NCBI RefSeq assembly: GCF_006517255.1
Contig: NZ_CP041185.1
Location: 4,898,001 to 4,962,000, forward strand
Origin: Janthinobacterium tructae
Lineage (GTDB): Bacteria > Pseudomonadota > Gammaproteobacteria > Burkholderiales > Burkholderiaceae_D
Length of the DNA stretch: 64,000 nt
Direction of reading: 5' to 3'
The position numbers were made by a program, and so were the translations under genes. Below are positions 32,021 to 42,095 of this stretch, piece after piece (the first letter of the stretch is position 1; each line of letters begins with the position of its first letter). Under the pieces are notes generated by a model. It did no database searches. It was not told where the DNA came from and was given only the letters and a program-made list of their open reading frames with translations.

Positions 32021-33541
32021 TTACATTTCACGCAGTACGCGCCGGTACTGGATCGCTTCGGCGACATGCGGCTGCGTGATCGTGGGGCTGCTTGCCAGGT
32101 CGGCGATGCTGCGCGCCACGCGCAGTACCCGGTGGTAGGTGCGTGCCGACCAGTGCAGGCGCGCCATGGCGCCATGCAACAACTGTTCGCCATGTGGCTC
32201 CAGGCGACAATGCTGTTCGATTTCCGTGCTGCTCAGGCGCTGGTTCGCTTTCCCCTGGCGTGCCAGCTGCAGGGCGAAGGCTGCCGCTACCCGCGTGGCG
32301 ATGGATTGCGTGCTTTCGCCGGCGCCTGCGTGCCGCCCCAGCGCCGCCGCTGGCATGGCGGCAACTTCGATTTGCAGGTCGATACGGTCGAGCAGCGGGC
32401 CGGACAGGCGACTGCGATAGCGCAGCACGGCGTCCGGCGTGCAGCGGCAACGGCCGGAAGCATGCCCCAGGTAGCCGCACGGGCAGGGATTCATGGCGGC
32501 GATCAACTGAAAGCGGGCAGGAAACTCGGCCTGGCGGGCCGCACGCGAAATGCTGATGACGCCCGATTCCATGGGTTGGCGCAAGACATCGAGGACCCGG
32601 CGCTGGAATTCGGCGATTTCATCGAGAAACAACACACCGCAGTGTGCCAGCGAGATTTCTCCCGGGCGCGGCAGGTTGCCGCCGCCCACCGGGGCCACGC
32701 CGGACGCCGTCTGGTGCGGGGCACGATAGGGACGGCGTTTCCAGTGTTCCACCTTGAAGTGGCCGCCCAGCGAATGTACGGCGGCCGATTCCAGTGCCTC
32801 TGCATCGCTCATGGGCGGCAGCACGCCGGGAAACCGGCTGGCCAGCATGGTCTTGCCCGCACCCGGCGGTCCCACCATCAGCACGTTGTGGCCGCCCGCG
32901 GCCGCCACTTCCAGTGCGCGTCGCGCCTGCTGCTGGCCCTGTACATCGGCAAAGTCGGGATACGCAAAAACCTGCGCTGCCAGCACGGGTTGATGGCGTT
33001 GCAGGGCCATCTGGCTGGCGGGCGCGGCAAAATGCGCGCAGACCTCGAGCAGGCTGTGGGCGGGATAGATGCAGGCATCGCTGACCAGCGCCGCCTCGTC
33101 CGCGTTCGCTTGCGGCAGGATGAAGGCGCGTGGTGTGCCCGATTGGCTGCGCTGCATGGCAAAAGTCATGGCCAGCGCACCGCGGATGGGGCGTAGCTGG
33201 CCCGACAGTGACAGTTCGCCCGCGAATTCGTAGTGGTGTAGTTGGTTGCCCGGCAATTGGCCGGAGGCGGCCAGGATGCCCAGCGCAATGGGCAAGTCGA
33301 AGCGGCCCGATTCCTTGGGCAGGTCCGCAGGCGCCAGATTGGCTGTGATGCGCCGCGCCGGCATTTCAAAGCCGCAGTTTTGCAGCGCAGCGCGGACGCG
33401 GTCGCGCGATTCCTTCACTTCCGTATCCGGCAGGCCGACTATCGTAAACGAGGGCAAGCCATTGGCAAGGTGGACTTCGACACTTACCTCGGGTGCCTCC
33501 ATGCCGGCCAGGGCGCGGCTTTTCAGGACGGCCAGACTCAT
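32021..33541 (-). CDS. comM: ComM/YifB-type AAA+ helicase (Mg-chelatase-like)
   Basis: 506 residues. It has an N-terminal Lon-protease-like ChlI domain (SLAVLKSRALAGMEAPEVSVEVHL start; GLPDTEVKESRDRVRAAL), an AAA+ domain with Walker A GPPGAGKT and Walker B LFLDEIAEF, a zinc-binding segment (CPCGYLGH..GRCRC) and a C-terminal helical domain. ComM is a hexameric helicase that promotes branch migration during natural transformation. In many bacteria it is present without known competence. AGGGGAGTCTG precedes the chosen ATG; an upstream start would add 26 residues. Confidence 0.93.
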   Translation of the reverse strand: MSLAVLKSRALAGMEAPEVSVEVHLANGLPSFTIVGLPDTEVKESRDRVRAALQNCGFEMPARRITANLAPADLPKESGRFDLPIALGILAASGQLPGNQLHHYEFAGELSLSGQLRPIRGALAMTFAMQRSQSGTPRAFILPQANADEAALVSDACIYPAHSLLEVCAHFAAPASQMALQRHQPVLAAQVFAYPDFADVQGQQQARRALEVAAAGGHNVLMVGPPGAGKTMLASRFPGVLPPMSDAEALESAAVHSLGGHFKVEHWKRRPYRAPHQTASGVAPVGGGNLPRPGEISLAHCGVLFLDEIAEFQRRVLDVLRQPMESGVISISRAARQAEFPARFQLIAAMNPCPCGYLGHASGRCRCTPDAVLRYRSRLSGPLLDRIDLQIEVAAMPAAALGRHAGAGESTQSIATRVAAAFALQLARQGKANQRLSSTEIEQHCRLEPHGEQLLHGAMARLHWSARTYHRVLRVARSIADLASSPTITQPHVAEAIQYRRVLREM

Positions 33542-33652
33542 CAGACTCCCCTGTGGCGCGAGCGCGGTCAGGATCAGTCTAGCGCTTGAAGCGCTGTCAG
33601 GCTTGAGATATGCCAGCAAGGCGGCGTATAACGCGACCTTGCTGGCGGTACG

Positions 33653-33901
33653 TTATGCCTTTGGGTCGTTCAGGCGCGTTTCCAGTTCGATCAGGCGCAA
33701 TTCCAGTGCATCGAGCTTGGCGCGGGTCTTGGCCAGCACTTGCGCCTGGATATCGAATTCCTCGCGCGTGACGAGATCGAGACGGGCGAAGCCCTGGGTC
33801 ATCATCGATTTCACGTTTTTCTCGATATCCTTGGCCGGCGAGTTCTCGATGGCCTGGTGAATCTTGCCTTGCAAGTCGTTAAAGAAGGTATTCATGTCCA
33901 T
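33653..33901 (-). CDS. ubiK: UbiK/YqiC-type accessory factor for ubiquinone biosynthesis
   Basis: 82 residues, starting MDMNTFFNDLQGKIHQ. It has an amphipathic N-terminal helix and a C-terminal coiled coil (about 50-78, LAKTRAKLDALELRLIELE), the usual build of the UbiK/BMFP family. UbiK binds the soluble ubiquinone-synthesis complex with UbiJ and lipids. AAAGGA is 7 nt before the ATG at 33901; a second ATG two codons later is possible. It is divergent from the porin-glnK-amtB unit. Confidence 0.88.
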   Translation of the reverse strand: MDMNTFFNDLQGKIHQAIENSPAKDIEKNVKSMMTQGFARLDLVTREEFDIQAQVLAKTRAKLDALELRLIELETRLNDPKA

Positions 33902-33933
33902 GGTCAGTCCTTTTATGGTGCGGCATGTGCATC

Positions 33934-33948
33934 GCACCATTGCGGTGC
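33934..33948. promoter_or_regulatory. NtrC-type binding site
   Basis: GCACCATTGCGGTGC is a perfect 5-bp inverted repeat with 5-bp spacing, matching the NtrC consensus (TGCACC-N5-GGTGCA) in its core. Further half-sites (TGGTGCGG at about 33916 and 33965) flank it. It lies about 125 bp upstream of the sigma-54 promoter at 34074, the normal distance for an enhancer. Confidence 0.7.
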
Positions 33949-34073
33949 ACAGCGGTGTTAATCTGGTGCGGAAATGGGTAAATCCACAACGCTTCAGCAG
34001 CCCATTTCCGCATGCCCAATGGCTTGCAGGGTATGTATGGACGGAAATGCACCTGTCAAGGTGGCAAGAGAGC

Positions 34074-34088
34074 TGGCACGTATTCTGC
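34074..34088 (+). promoter_or_regulatory. sigma-54 promoter for the porin-glnK-amtB unit
   Basis: TGGCACGTATTCTGC: GGCACG-N4-CTGC with correct GG-N10-GC spacing and one mismatch (C for T at the -12 element). It lies 84 bp upstream of the ATG at 34172. Confidence 0.78.
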
Positions 34089-34171
34089 TAAAGAAGGTAT
34101 GAACGCTTTGTGATCTCCAGCCAAGATTTTAAACCTCAACCGCTTTAAAAGTTCAATAAAAGGAAATCGCC

Positions 34172-35289
<1,118 letters not shown>

Positions 35290-35300
35290 GGGGAATATTG

Positions 35301-36836
35301 ATGCATAAAAATATAACAAAATTGCTCGCCGGGATAGCCTGCCTGTGTGCGTTTGGCATCGCCACGCCAAGCTTTGCCGATGCGCCCGCCAAGACGGAGG
35401 CGGCCACGACCACGGCCGTCGCCGCCCCCGCCGTGACGCCGGTGCCTGACGCCGCGCCCGCTGCCGCCGCTCCGGCCCCGGCCGCTGCTGCGCCAGTCGC
35501 CGCGCCCGTCGCCAACAAGGGCGATACCAGCTTCATGATGATCAGCACCTTGCTGGTGATCTTGATGACCATCCCCGGCCTGGCCCTGTTCTACGGCGGC
35601 CTGGTGCGTTCGAAGAACATGCTGTCGGTGCTGATGCAGGTGTTCATGGTGTTCGCGCTGGTCATCGTGCTGTGGTGCATCTACGGCTACTCGATCGCCT
35701 TCACGGAAAAAACCGCCTTCTTCGGTGGCTTCGACCGCCTGTTCCTGAACGGTATCTGGGATCCGGCCAAGGGCACGTTTGCCGCCGCCGCCACCTTCAG
35801 CAAGGGTGTCGTCATTCCCGAGTTCGTCTTCGTGGCATTCCAGGGCACGTTTGCCGCCATCACCTGCGCGCTGATCGTCGGCGCCTTTGCCGAGCGCGCC
35901 AAGTTTGCCGCCGTGCTGGCCTTCGTCGTGCTGTGGTTCACGTTCGCCTACCTGCCAGCGGCCCACATGGTGTGGTTCTGGACCGGTCCTGACCTGATCA
36001 CCAACGCCGCCACCTCGGCCAGCGAAGCCCTGAAGGCTGGCTGGATCTGGCAAAAAGGCGCGCTGGACTTCGCCGGCGGCACCGTGGTGCACATCAACGC
36101 CGCCGTTGCCGGCCTGGTAGGCGCCGTCATGATCGGCAAGCGCGTCGGCTACGGCCGCGAATCGATGGCGCCGCACTCGCTGACGATGACCATGATCGGT
36201 GCCTCGCTGCTGTGGGTGGGCTGGTTCGGTTTCAATGCCGGTTCCTCGCTGGAAGCGGGCGATGTGGCGGCATTGGCTTTCGTCAACACCTTGCTGGCCA
36301 CTGCCGCCGCCACCCTGTCGTGGGTATTTGGCGAGTGGATCAGCAAAGGCAAGCCATCCATGCTCGGTGGCGCGTCCGGCGCCGTGGCCGGCCTGGTGGC
36401 GATCACCCCGGCAGCCGGCTTTGTCGGCCCGATGGGCGGCCTGGTCATCGGCTTGCTGGCCGGTGTCATCTGCCTGTGGGGTGTGAATGGCCTGAAACGC
36501 CTGATCGGCGCCGATGATTCGCTCGACGTGTTCGGCGTGCATGGCGTGGGCGGCATCCTGGGTGCCTTGCTGACGGGTGTGTTTGCTGCACCACAACTGG
36601 GCGGTCAAGGCATCTTCGACTATGTCACCAACAAGATGTCGGCGGATCCGTACTCGATCGGCCATCAGGTGTGGGTGCAGGCGCAAGCGGTCGGCACCAC
36701 CATCATCTGGTCGGCCGTGGTCTCCGTCATCGCCTATAAACTGGTCGACATCGTCATCGGCCTGCGCGTACCGGAAGAAGAAGAGCGCGAAGGCCTCGAT
36801 ATCACCAGCCATGGCGAGCAGGCATATCATGGTTAA
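35301..36836 (+). CDS. amtB: ammonium transporter AmtB
   Basis: 511 residues. A signal peptide (to about 27) is followed by an unusually long Ala/Pro/Thr-rich segment (about residues 28-72) and then eleven membrane helices. The conserved twin-His pore residues are in GGTVVHINAAVAGL and FGVHGVGGILGALLTG. MISTLLVILMTIPGLALFYGGLVRSKN is the first helix. The C-terminal cytoplasmic tail that GlnK contacts is present. The start at 35301 follows AAGGGGAATATTG; a TTG just before is ignored. The Ala/Pro linker is longer than in E. coli AmtB. A terminator follows. Confidence 0.95.
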   Translation: MHKNITKLLAGIACLCAFGIATPSFADAPAKTEAATTTAVAAPAVTPVPDAAPAAAAPAPAAAAPVAAPVANKGDTSFMMISTLLVILMTIPGLALFYGGLVRSKNMLSVLMQVFMVFALVIVLWCIYGYSIAFTEKTAFFGGFDRLFLNGIWDPAKGTFAAAATFSKGVVIPEFVFVAFQGTFAAITCALIVGAFAERAKFAAVLAFVVLWFTFAYLPAAHMVWFWTGPDLITNAATSASEALKAGWIWQKGALDFAGGTVVHINAAVAGLVGAVMIGKRVGYGRESMAPHSLTMTMIGASLLWVGWFGFNAGSSLEAGDVAALAFVNTLLATAAATLSWVFGEWISKGKPSMLGGASGAVAGLVAITPAAGFVGPMGGLVIGLLAGVICLWGVNGLKRLIGADDSLDVFGVHGVGGILGALLTGVFAAPQLGGQGIFDYVTNKMSADPYSIGHQVWVQAQAVGTTIIWSAVVSVIAYKLVDIVIGLRVPEEEEREGLDITSHGEQAYHG

Positions 36837-36886
36837 ATGATGGCAATATGGCATGCCAGCGCCCCGGCGCGGCATGTCAGGCTGGA

Positions 36887-36916
36887 AAAGGCGCCTCGTT
36901 GAGGTGCCTTTTTTTC
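36887..36916 (+). terminator. terminator after amtB
   Basis: AAAAGGCGCCTC/GAGGTGCCTTTTTTT with a GTT-type loop. It closes the porin-glnK-amtB unit. Confidence 0.9.
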
Positions 36917-37040
36917 GTTGTGGGAATGGAAAAGGTCTTTAAAACAAGGCTTTTGCCCCGATTTGGGATACTTACACGGTAATATAGTCGGCAGTTCTGT
37001 GTGCTTTTTTGAATACTGCACATAATTTAAGGATGTAACT

Positions 37041-38339
37041 ATGGTTCCCCATCTCGTCACGGCCCTGACCGGACCGCTGCTCGACCTCGAAAAAAAGATT
37101 CTGGCCGCGACGCCGGCCATTGAGCGCTGGTTTCGCATGGAGTGGCAAGAGCACACGCCGCCCTTCTATTGCTCGGTAGACTTGCGTAACGCGGGCTACA
37201 AGCTGGCGCCCGTCGATACCAATCTGTTCCCTGGCGGTTTTCATAACCTGGCCACGGAAATGCTGCCCCTGTCCGTGCAGGCGGCCATGGCTGCCATCGA
37301 CAAGTATTGTCCGGACGCCCGCAATCTGCTGATGGTGCCGGAATTGCACAACACCACGCCGCAATACCTGCAAAACGTGGCGCGCTTGATGCAGATCTTC
37401 CGCCAGACGGGGCTGCACGTACGCCTGGGCTCGTGGTCGCCCGAGATCACTCAGCCGACGCCATTGGCGTTGCCAGATGGCAACATGCTCGTCATCGAGC
37501 CGCTCGTGCGCCTGAACAACGGCCGCCGCCTGGGCTTGAAGGATTTCGACCCGTGCACGATCTTGCTGAATAACGACTTGTCGGACGGCATACCCGATAT
37601 CTTGCAAAATATTCATGAGCAAAGCCTGCTGCCGCCGCTGCACGCGGGTTGGGCCTTGCGCCGCAAGAGCAACCACTACACGGCCTACGATGAAGTGGTG
37701 AAAAAATTCGGCAAGATGATCGATGTCGATCCGTGGATGCTCAATCCCTTCCACGCCAAGTGCAGCGACGTCAATTTCCAGGAAGGCGAGGGCGAAGATG
37801 CGCTGGCCGCCAGCGTCGACGTGCTGCTGGCCAAGATCCGCAAGAAATACAAGGAATACGGCATCAAGGAAAAGCCGTTTGTCATCGTCAAGCCCGATGC
37901 GGGCACGTATGGCACGGGCATCATGACGGTGCGCGATGCCAGCGAAGTGCGCGACTTGTCGCGCAAGCAGCGCGAAAAAATGTCGATCGTCAAGGATGGC
38001 CAGCTGGTAACCGACGTGATCATCCAGGAAGGCGTGCCGACCTTCGAAAGCATCAAGGATGCGGTGGCCGAGCCCGTCGTCTACATGATCGACCGCTATG
38101 TGGTAGGCGGTTTTTACCGCGTGCATGCTGAGCGGGGCGTGGACCAGAACCTGAACGCGCCCGGTTCGCAGTACGTGCCGCTGGCGTTTGCCCAGCAGCA
38201 TGCGGTGCCGGACTTGAAGGCCAAGCCGGGCACGGCCGCGCCGAACCGCTTCTATGTGTACGGCGTGGTGGCGCGTCTGGCCTTGCTGGCCGCGTCGCTG
38301 GAAATGGAGCGCACGGACCCGAATCCCGAGGTGTATTGA
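37041..38339 (+). CDS. gshA: glutamate-cysteine ligase (proteobacterial GshA type)
   Basis: 432 residues. It makes gamma-glutamylcysteine in the first step of glutathione synthesis. The whole sequence fits the compact glutamate-cysteine ligase group of beta- and some gammaproteobacteria, with PGGFHNL, VPELHNTTPQYLQNV and an ATP-grasp-like end (KPDAGTYGTGIMTV). ATAATTTAAGGATGTAACT gives the ribosome site. gshB follows after a 97-bp gap with a strong hairpin. Confidence 0.93.
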   Translation: MVPHLVTALTGPLLDLEKKILAATPAIERWFRMEWQEHTPPFYCSVDLRNAGYKLAPVDTNLFPGGFHNLATEMLPLSVQAAMAAIDKYCPDARNLLMVPELHNTTPQYLQNVARLMQIFRQTGLHVRLGSWSPEITQPTPLALPDGNMLVIEPLVRLNNGRRLGLKDFDPCTILLNNDLSDGIPDILQNIHEQSLLPPLHAGWALRRKSNHYTAYDEVVKKFGKMIDVDPWMLNPFHAKCSDVNFQEGEGEDALAASVDVLLAKIRKKYKEYGIKEKPFVIVKPDAGTYGTGIMTVRDASEVRDLSRKQREKMSIVKDGQLVTDVIIQEGVPTFESIKDAVAEPVVYMIDRYVVGGFYRVHAERGVDQNLNAPGSQYVPLAFAQQHAVPDLKAKPGTAAPNRFYVYGVVARLALLAASLEMERTDPNPEVY

Positions 38340-38355
38340 TCTACCCCTGCCGCTT

Positions 38356-38383
38356 GCCAGGCGCGGTGACTACCGCGCCTGGC
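38356..38383. repeat. perfect 11-bp inverted repeat between gshA and gshB
   Basis: GCCAGGCGCGG and CCGCGCCTGGC flank a 6-nt loop. There is no T-run, so it is not a typical terminator. It may tune or stabilise the gshA-gshB message. Confidence 0.7.
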
Positions 38384-38436
38384 GATCTCGGCTAGAATCA
38401 AGCATTCCTTATCCAGGCTCCCCGATTGGACGCACC

Positions 38437-39405
38437 ATGAAAATTGCATTCCTTGCCGACCCGCTGGCAGGCTTCAAGACTTACAAAGATTCCACCTTCG
38501 CCATGATGCGCGAGGCGGCCAAGCGCGGCCACGCCGTGTACGCCTTCGAACAGAAGGACATGGCGCTGGAAGAGGGCATCGTCACGGCATTGGTCAAACA
38601 TATCGAACTGACGGGCGACGAACACGACTGGTACAAGGTGGTCTCCACCGAGGAAGTGCGCCTGTCGGCCCTGGACGCCATCATCGAGCGCAAGGATCCG
38701 CCGTTCGACATGGAATACGTGTATGGCACGTATCTGCTGGAACTGGCGGAAAAGCAGGGCGCCTGCGTCTTCAACAAGCCGTCCGCCATCCGCGACAACA
38801 ATGAAAAGCTGGCCATTGCCCAGTTTCCCGAATTCACCTCGCCGACCCTGGTAACGTCGGATGAAGCGCGCCTGCGCGCCTTCCACGCCAAGCACCAGGA
38901 CGTCATCTTCAAGCCGCTCGACGGCATGGGCGGCACGGGCATCTTCCGCGTCAAGGCCGATGGCCTGAACCTGGGCGCCATCATCGAGACCTTGAGCGAG
39001 AACGGCGCGCAGACCATCATGGCGCAGCGTTTTATTGCCGACATCGTCAAGGGCGACAAGCGCATCCTCGTCATCGGCGGCAAGCCGGTGCCGTTTTCGC
39101 TGGCGCGCATTCCGCAAGCGGGCGAAGTGCGCGGCAACCTGGCCGCCGGCGGCACGGGCGTGGCGCAGCCATTGACGGCGCGCGACCTGGAAATCGCTGA
39201 AAAACTGGGCCCGATCCTGGCCGCGCGCGGCCTGATGCTGGTAGGATTGGATGTGATCGGCGACTATCTGACGGAAGTCAATGTCACCAGCCCGACCTGC
39301 TTCCAGGAAATCATGCAGCAGACGGGTTTTGATGTGGCTGCCATGTTTGTCGACGCCGTCGAGCATGGCGTTGTGCAAGCGCAGCAGCGTCAGAAGGTGA
39401 AATGA
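38437..39405 (+). CDS. gshB: glutathione synthetase
   Basis: 322 residues. An ATP-grasp ligase joins gamma-glutamylcysteine and glycine. Features are MKIAFLADPLAGFKTYKDST, FNKPSAIRDNNEKLAI, the ATP-binding KPLDGMGGTGIFRV, and the C-terminal ENG and LT.VNVTSPT metal-ligand region (TEVNVTSPTCFQEI). The longer frame from 38254 runs inside gshA and is not used. Its stop overlaps the next start by 4 bp (ATGA). Confidence 0.95.
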   Translation: MKIAFLADPLAGFKTYKDSTFAMMREAAKRGHAVYAFEQKDMALEEGIVTALVKHIELTGDEHDWYKVVSTEEVRLSALDAIIERKDPPFDMEYVYGTYLLELAEKQGACVFNKPSAIRDNNEKLAIAQFPEFTSPTLVTSDEARLRAFHAKHQDVIFKPLDGMGGTGIFRVKADGLNLGAIIETLSENGAQTIMAQRFIADIVKGDKRILVIGGKPVPFSLARIPQAGEVRGNLAAGGTGVAQPLTARDLEIAEKLGPILAARGLMLVGLDVIGDYLTEVNVTSPTCFQEIMQQTGFDVAAMFVDAVEHGVVQAQQRQKVK

Positions 39406-39812
39406 CTATGGTAGGGATTTTGCTCATGACACATGCACCGCTGGGACAGGCCTTCATCGCCGCCTGCGCGCATGTGTTTCGCGGGCCAACGGAACGGTTT
39501 GAAGCCATCGACGTCGTCGCCGACCAGGACCTGGCGGAGGTGCAGAAGCTGGCATCGGAAGCCATCTGCCGCCTCGACGACGGCTCCGGTGTGCTGGTGA
39601 TTACCGACGTGAAGGGCGGCACGCCGTCGAACTGCTGCAACAAGCTGGCCGATGCGGGCAGGGTCGAAGTTATCGCCGGCATCAGCCTGCCGATGCTGCT
39701 GCGCGCCATCACGTATCGCCGCGACACGCTCGACGTGGTGGTGGAGATGGCGCTGGCCGGTGCGCAAAGCGGCGCCGTGCGCGTCGATAACCGTATCCGC
39801 GTGGGCGAATAG
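39402..39812 (+). CDS. PTS EIIA component of the mannose family
   Basis: 136 residues. The phosphorylated His is in LLMTHAPLGQ (residue 11), and DVKGGTPSNCCNKL follows in the middle of the fold. It is a lone EIIA(Man)-type domain without EIIB, EIIC or EIID genes nearby. With HPr and EI downstream it forms a phosphorelay that is probably regulatory rather than for sugar transport, as in other betaproteobacteria. It overlaps gshB by 4 bp, so glutathione synthesis and the relay are translated together. Confidence 0.9.
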   Translation: MTMVGILLMTHAPLGQAFIAACAHVFRGPTERFEAIDVVADQDLAEVQKLASEAICRLDDGSGVLVITDVKGGTPSNCCNKLADAGRVEVIAGISLPMLLRAITYRRDTLDVVVEMALAGAQSGAVRVDNRIRVGE

Positions 39813-39824
39813 GGAAGTACAAGG

Positions 39825-39851
39825 CCGCCGCCCTGAAGGCGGCGGGTTTTA
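39825..39851 (+). terminator. hairpin with short T-run between EIIA and ptsH
   Basis: CCGCCGCC(CTGAA)GGCGGCGGGTTTT, only four Ts. It may be a weak terminator or attenuator that sets the ratio of EIIA to HPr-EI. Confidence 0.5.
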
Positions 39852-39904
39852 TAGGCCAAGATTGTCATCAGCGTAGCGCATTCAGGGATAGAGACCATAC
39901 AAAA

Positions 39905-40174
39905 ATGATTCAAAAAGAACTCGAAATCATCAACAAGCTGGGACTGCACGCACGCGCCTCCGCCAAATTTACCCAGCTCGCCGCCAAGTTCAAGAGCGAC
40001 GTCTGGCTGACCCGCAACGCGCGCCGCATCAACGCCAAATCCATCATGGGCGTGATGATGCTGGCCGCCGGCAAGGGAGCGAAAGTGACCCTGGAAGCCG
40101 AGGGCGATGATGAGCAGGCATGTGTCGATGCGCTCACCGCCCTGATTAATGACAGGTTTGGCGAAGGCGAGTAA
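39905..40174 (+). CDS. ptsH: HPr, phosphocarrier protein
   Basis: 89 residues. The phospho-acceptor His15 is in LGLHARAS and the regulatory Ser46 is in NAKSIMGVMM. A Ser at this position is the target of HPr kinase in bacteria that have it; hprK is not in the window. It lies between the EIIA gene and ptsI. Confidence 0.95.
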   Translation: MIQKELEIINKLGLHARASAKFTQLAAKFKSDVWLTRNARRINAKSIMGVMMLAAGKGAKVTLEAEGDDEQACVDALTALINDRFGEGE

Positions 40175-40218
40175 TGCCTGCCGAACGTAGCCGCAGCCGC
40201 ATTCCGACAGGTCACCCC

Positions 40219-41961
40219 ATGGCATCTTTCACGCTCCACGGCATCCCGGTCTCCCGCGGCATCGCCATTGGCCGCGCGCATCTGCTGGCGCCGGCCGCCC
40301 TTGACGTCAAACACTACCTGGTCGCCCAGGAACAGATCGAAGCCGAAGTCCAGCGTCTGCAAAACGCCATCGCCGCCGTCCACAAGGAACTGCAAACCCT
40401 GTGGAACGAGCTGCCGAAAGACGCGCCTACCGAACTGGGCGCGTTCATCGACGTGCATGCGCTGATCCTGTCGGATCCGTTGATCGCCGAAGCGCCGCTC
40501 GACATCATCCGTTCGCGCCATTACAACGCCGAATGGGCATTGCTGACGCAAATCGATGAATTATCGGCGCAGTTCGATGAAATCGAAGACCCATACCTGC
40601 GCGAACGCAAGGCCGACATCCAGCAGGTGGCCGAGCGCGTATTGAAAGTCTTGCTGGGCACGGAGCAGCTGCTGCCCAAGGCCGCCGCCGAAGACGAATT
40701 GATGGCGCAGATGATCGTGGTCGCCCACGACATTTCTCCGGCCGACATGCTGCAATTTCGCGACCGCTCCTTCATCGGCTTCATCACCGACGTGGGCGGA
40801 CAGAACTCGCACACGGCCATCGTCGCGCGCAGCCTGGATATCCCGGCCGCCGTCGGCATGTCGCAGGCGTCGATGCTGATCGAGCAGGACGACTGGCTGA
40901 TCATCGACGGCGACGCCGGCGTGGTCATCGCCAACCCCAGCGCGCTGGTGCTGGAGCAGTACCGCGAGCGCCAGGTGGCCATGCAGCGCGCGCGCAAGAA
41001 GCTGGGCAAGCTGAAAAAGACGCCGGCCGTCACCAAATGCGGTACCCCCATCACCCTGCTGGCGAATATCGAACTGCCCGATGATTGCGCGTTTGCGCTG
41101 GAGTCCGGCGCCAGCGGCGTGGGCCTGTTCCGCTCCGAATTCCTGTTCATGGGCCGCGCCCACAAGATTCCCACCGAGGATGAGCAGTTCGAGGCTTACC
41201 GCAACACGGTGCAGTCGATGAAAGGGCGCGTGGTGACCATCCGCACGCTCGACATCGGCGCCGACAAGCCGCTCGACCAGTCCGACCATACGGCCTTGAA
41301 TCCCGCCCTGGGCCTGCGTGCCATCCGTTACTGCCTGGCCGAGCCGCAACTGTTCCTGACGCAGCTGCGCGCGATCCTGCGCGCCTCGGCTTTTGGCAAG
41401 GTGCGCATCCTGATCCCCATGCTCGCGCATGCGTTCGAGATCGACCAGTCGCTGGCCATGATCGCGCAAGCGAAGGCCAGCCTGCGCGAGGAGGGCGTCA
41501 AGTTCGACGATGCCGTCGAAGTGGGCGCCATGATTGAAATTCCCGCCGCCGCGCTGGCCCTGCCCATGTTCGTCAAGCGCATGGATTTCCTGTCGATCGG
41601 CACGAATGACCTGATCCAGTACACGCTGGCCATCGACCGCGTCGATTACGAAGTGGCGCATTTGTACAATCCGCTGCACCCGGCCGTGCTGCAACTGATC
41701 TCGATGACGATCGCCGCCGGCCACAAGGCGGGCATCGACGTGGCCGTGTGCGGCGAAATGGCGGGCGACGTGAAGCTCACGCGCTTGCTGCTGGGCATGG
41801 GACTGCGCGAGTTTTCCATGCATCCGGCCCAGCTGTTGGCGGTCAAGCAAGAGATCCTCAACAGCGACCTGGGCCTGATCGCACCACAAATGCGCAAAAT
41901 TATGCGTTCCATGGAACCAAATGTGATCGCGGAAGCCGTACATCAGTTGCAGCTCATGTAA
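40219..41961 (+). CDS. ptsI: PTS enzyme I, phosphoenolpyruvate-protein phosphotransferase
   Basis: 580 residues from this start. It passes phosphate from PEP to HPr. MASFTLHGIPVSRGIAIGRA is the usual betaproteobacterial N-terminus. The active-site His198 is in GGQNSHTAIVARS, the PEP-binding region includes GLFRSEFLFM, and the C-terminal signature with SIGTNDLIQYTLA.DR and CGEMAGD is intact. An alternative ATG at 40174 would overlap ptsH by one base and add 15 Arg/Pro-rich residues. I prefer 40219 by family length, although its ribosome site is weak. Confidence 0.93.
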   Translation: MASFTLHGIPVSRGIAIGRAHLLAPAALDVKHYLVAQEQIEAEVQRLQNAIAAVHKELQTLWNELPKDAPTELGAFIDVHALILSDPLIAEAPLDIIRSRHYNAEWALLTQIDELSAQFDEIEDPYLRERKADIQQVAERVLKVLLGTEQLLPKAAAEDELMAQMIVVAHDISPADMLQFRDRSFIGFITDVGGQNSHTAIVARSLDIPAAVGMSQASMLIEQDDWLIIDGDAGVVIANPSALVLEQYRERQVAMQRARKKLGKLKKTPAVTKCGTPITLLANIELPDDCAFALESGASGVGLFRSEFLFMGRAHKIPTEDEQFEAYRNTVQSMKGRVVTIRTLDIGADKPLDQSDHTALNPALGLRAIRYCLAEPQLFLTQLRAILRASAFGKVRILIPMLAHAFEIDQSLAMIAQAKASLREEGVKFDDAVEVGAMIEIPAAALALPMFVKRMDFLSIGTNDLIQYTLAIDRVDYEVAHLYNPLHPAVLQLISMTIAAGHKAGIDVAVCGEMAGDVKLTRLLLGMGLREFSMHPAQLLAVKQEILNSDLGLIAPQMRKIMRSMEPNVIAEAVHQLQLM

Positions 41962-41975
41962 ACTGTCACCCTATC

Positions 41976-42018
41976 AGCATCAGGACACATCGCGCGCGGC
42001 AAGAGGTGTCCTGATGCT
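41976..42018. repeat. 13-bp perfect inverted repeat in the metXW leader
   Basis: AGCATCAGGACAC and GTGTCCTGATGCT enclose a 17-nt loop. They lie 15 bp after ptsI and 78 bp before metX. Without a T-run it is not a standard terminator. It may be a regulatory RNA structure or an operator for methionine control. Confidence 0.6.
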
Positions 42019-42095
42019 AAAGTTGCAGCACCTATCATCGCGGTGCTGCATCGACCATGGCCCGTGGGGCCACCCCCTTTTATAAACCGACACAC

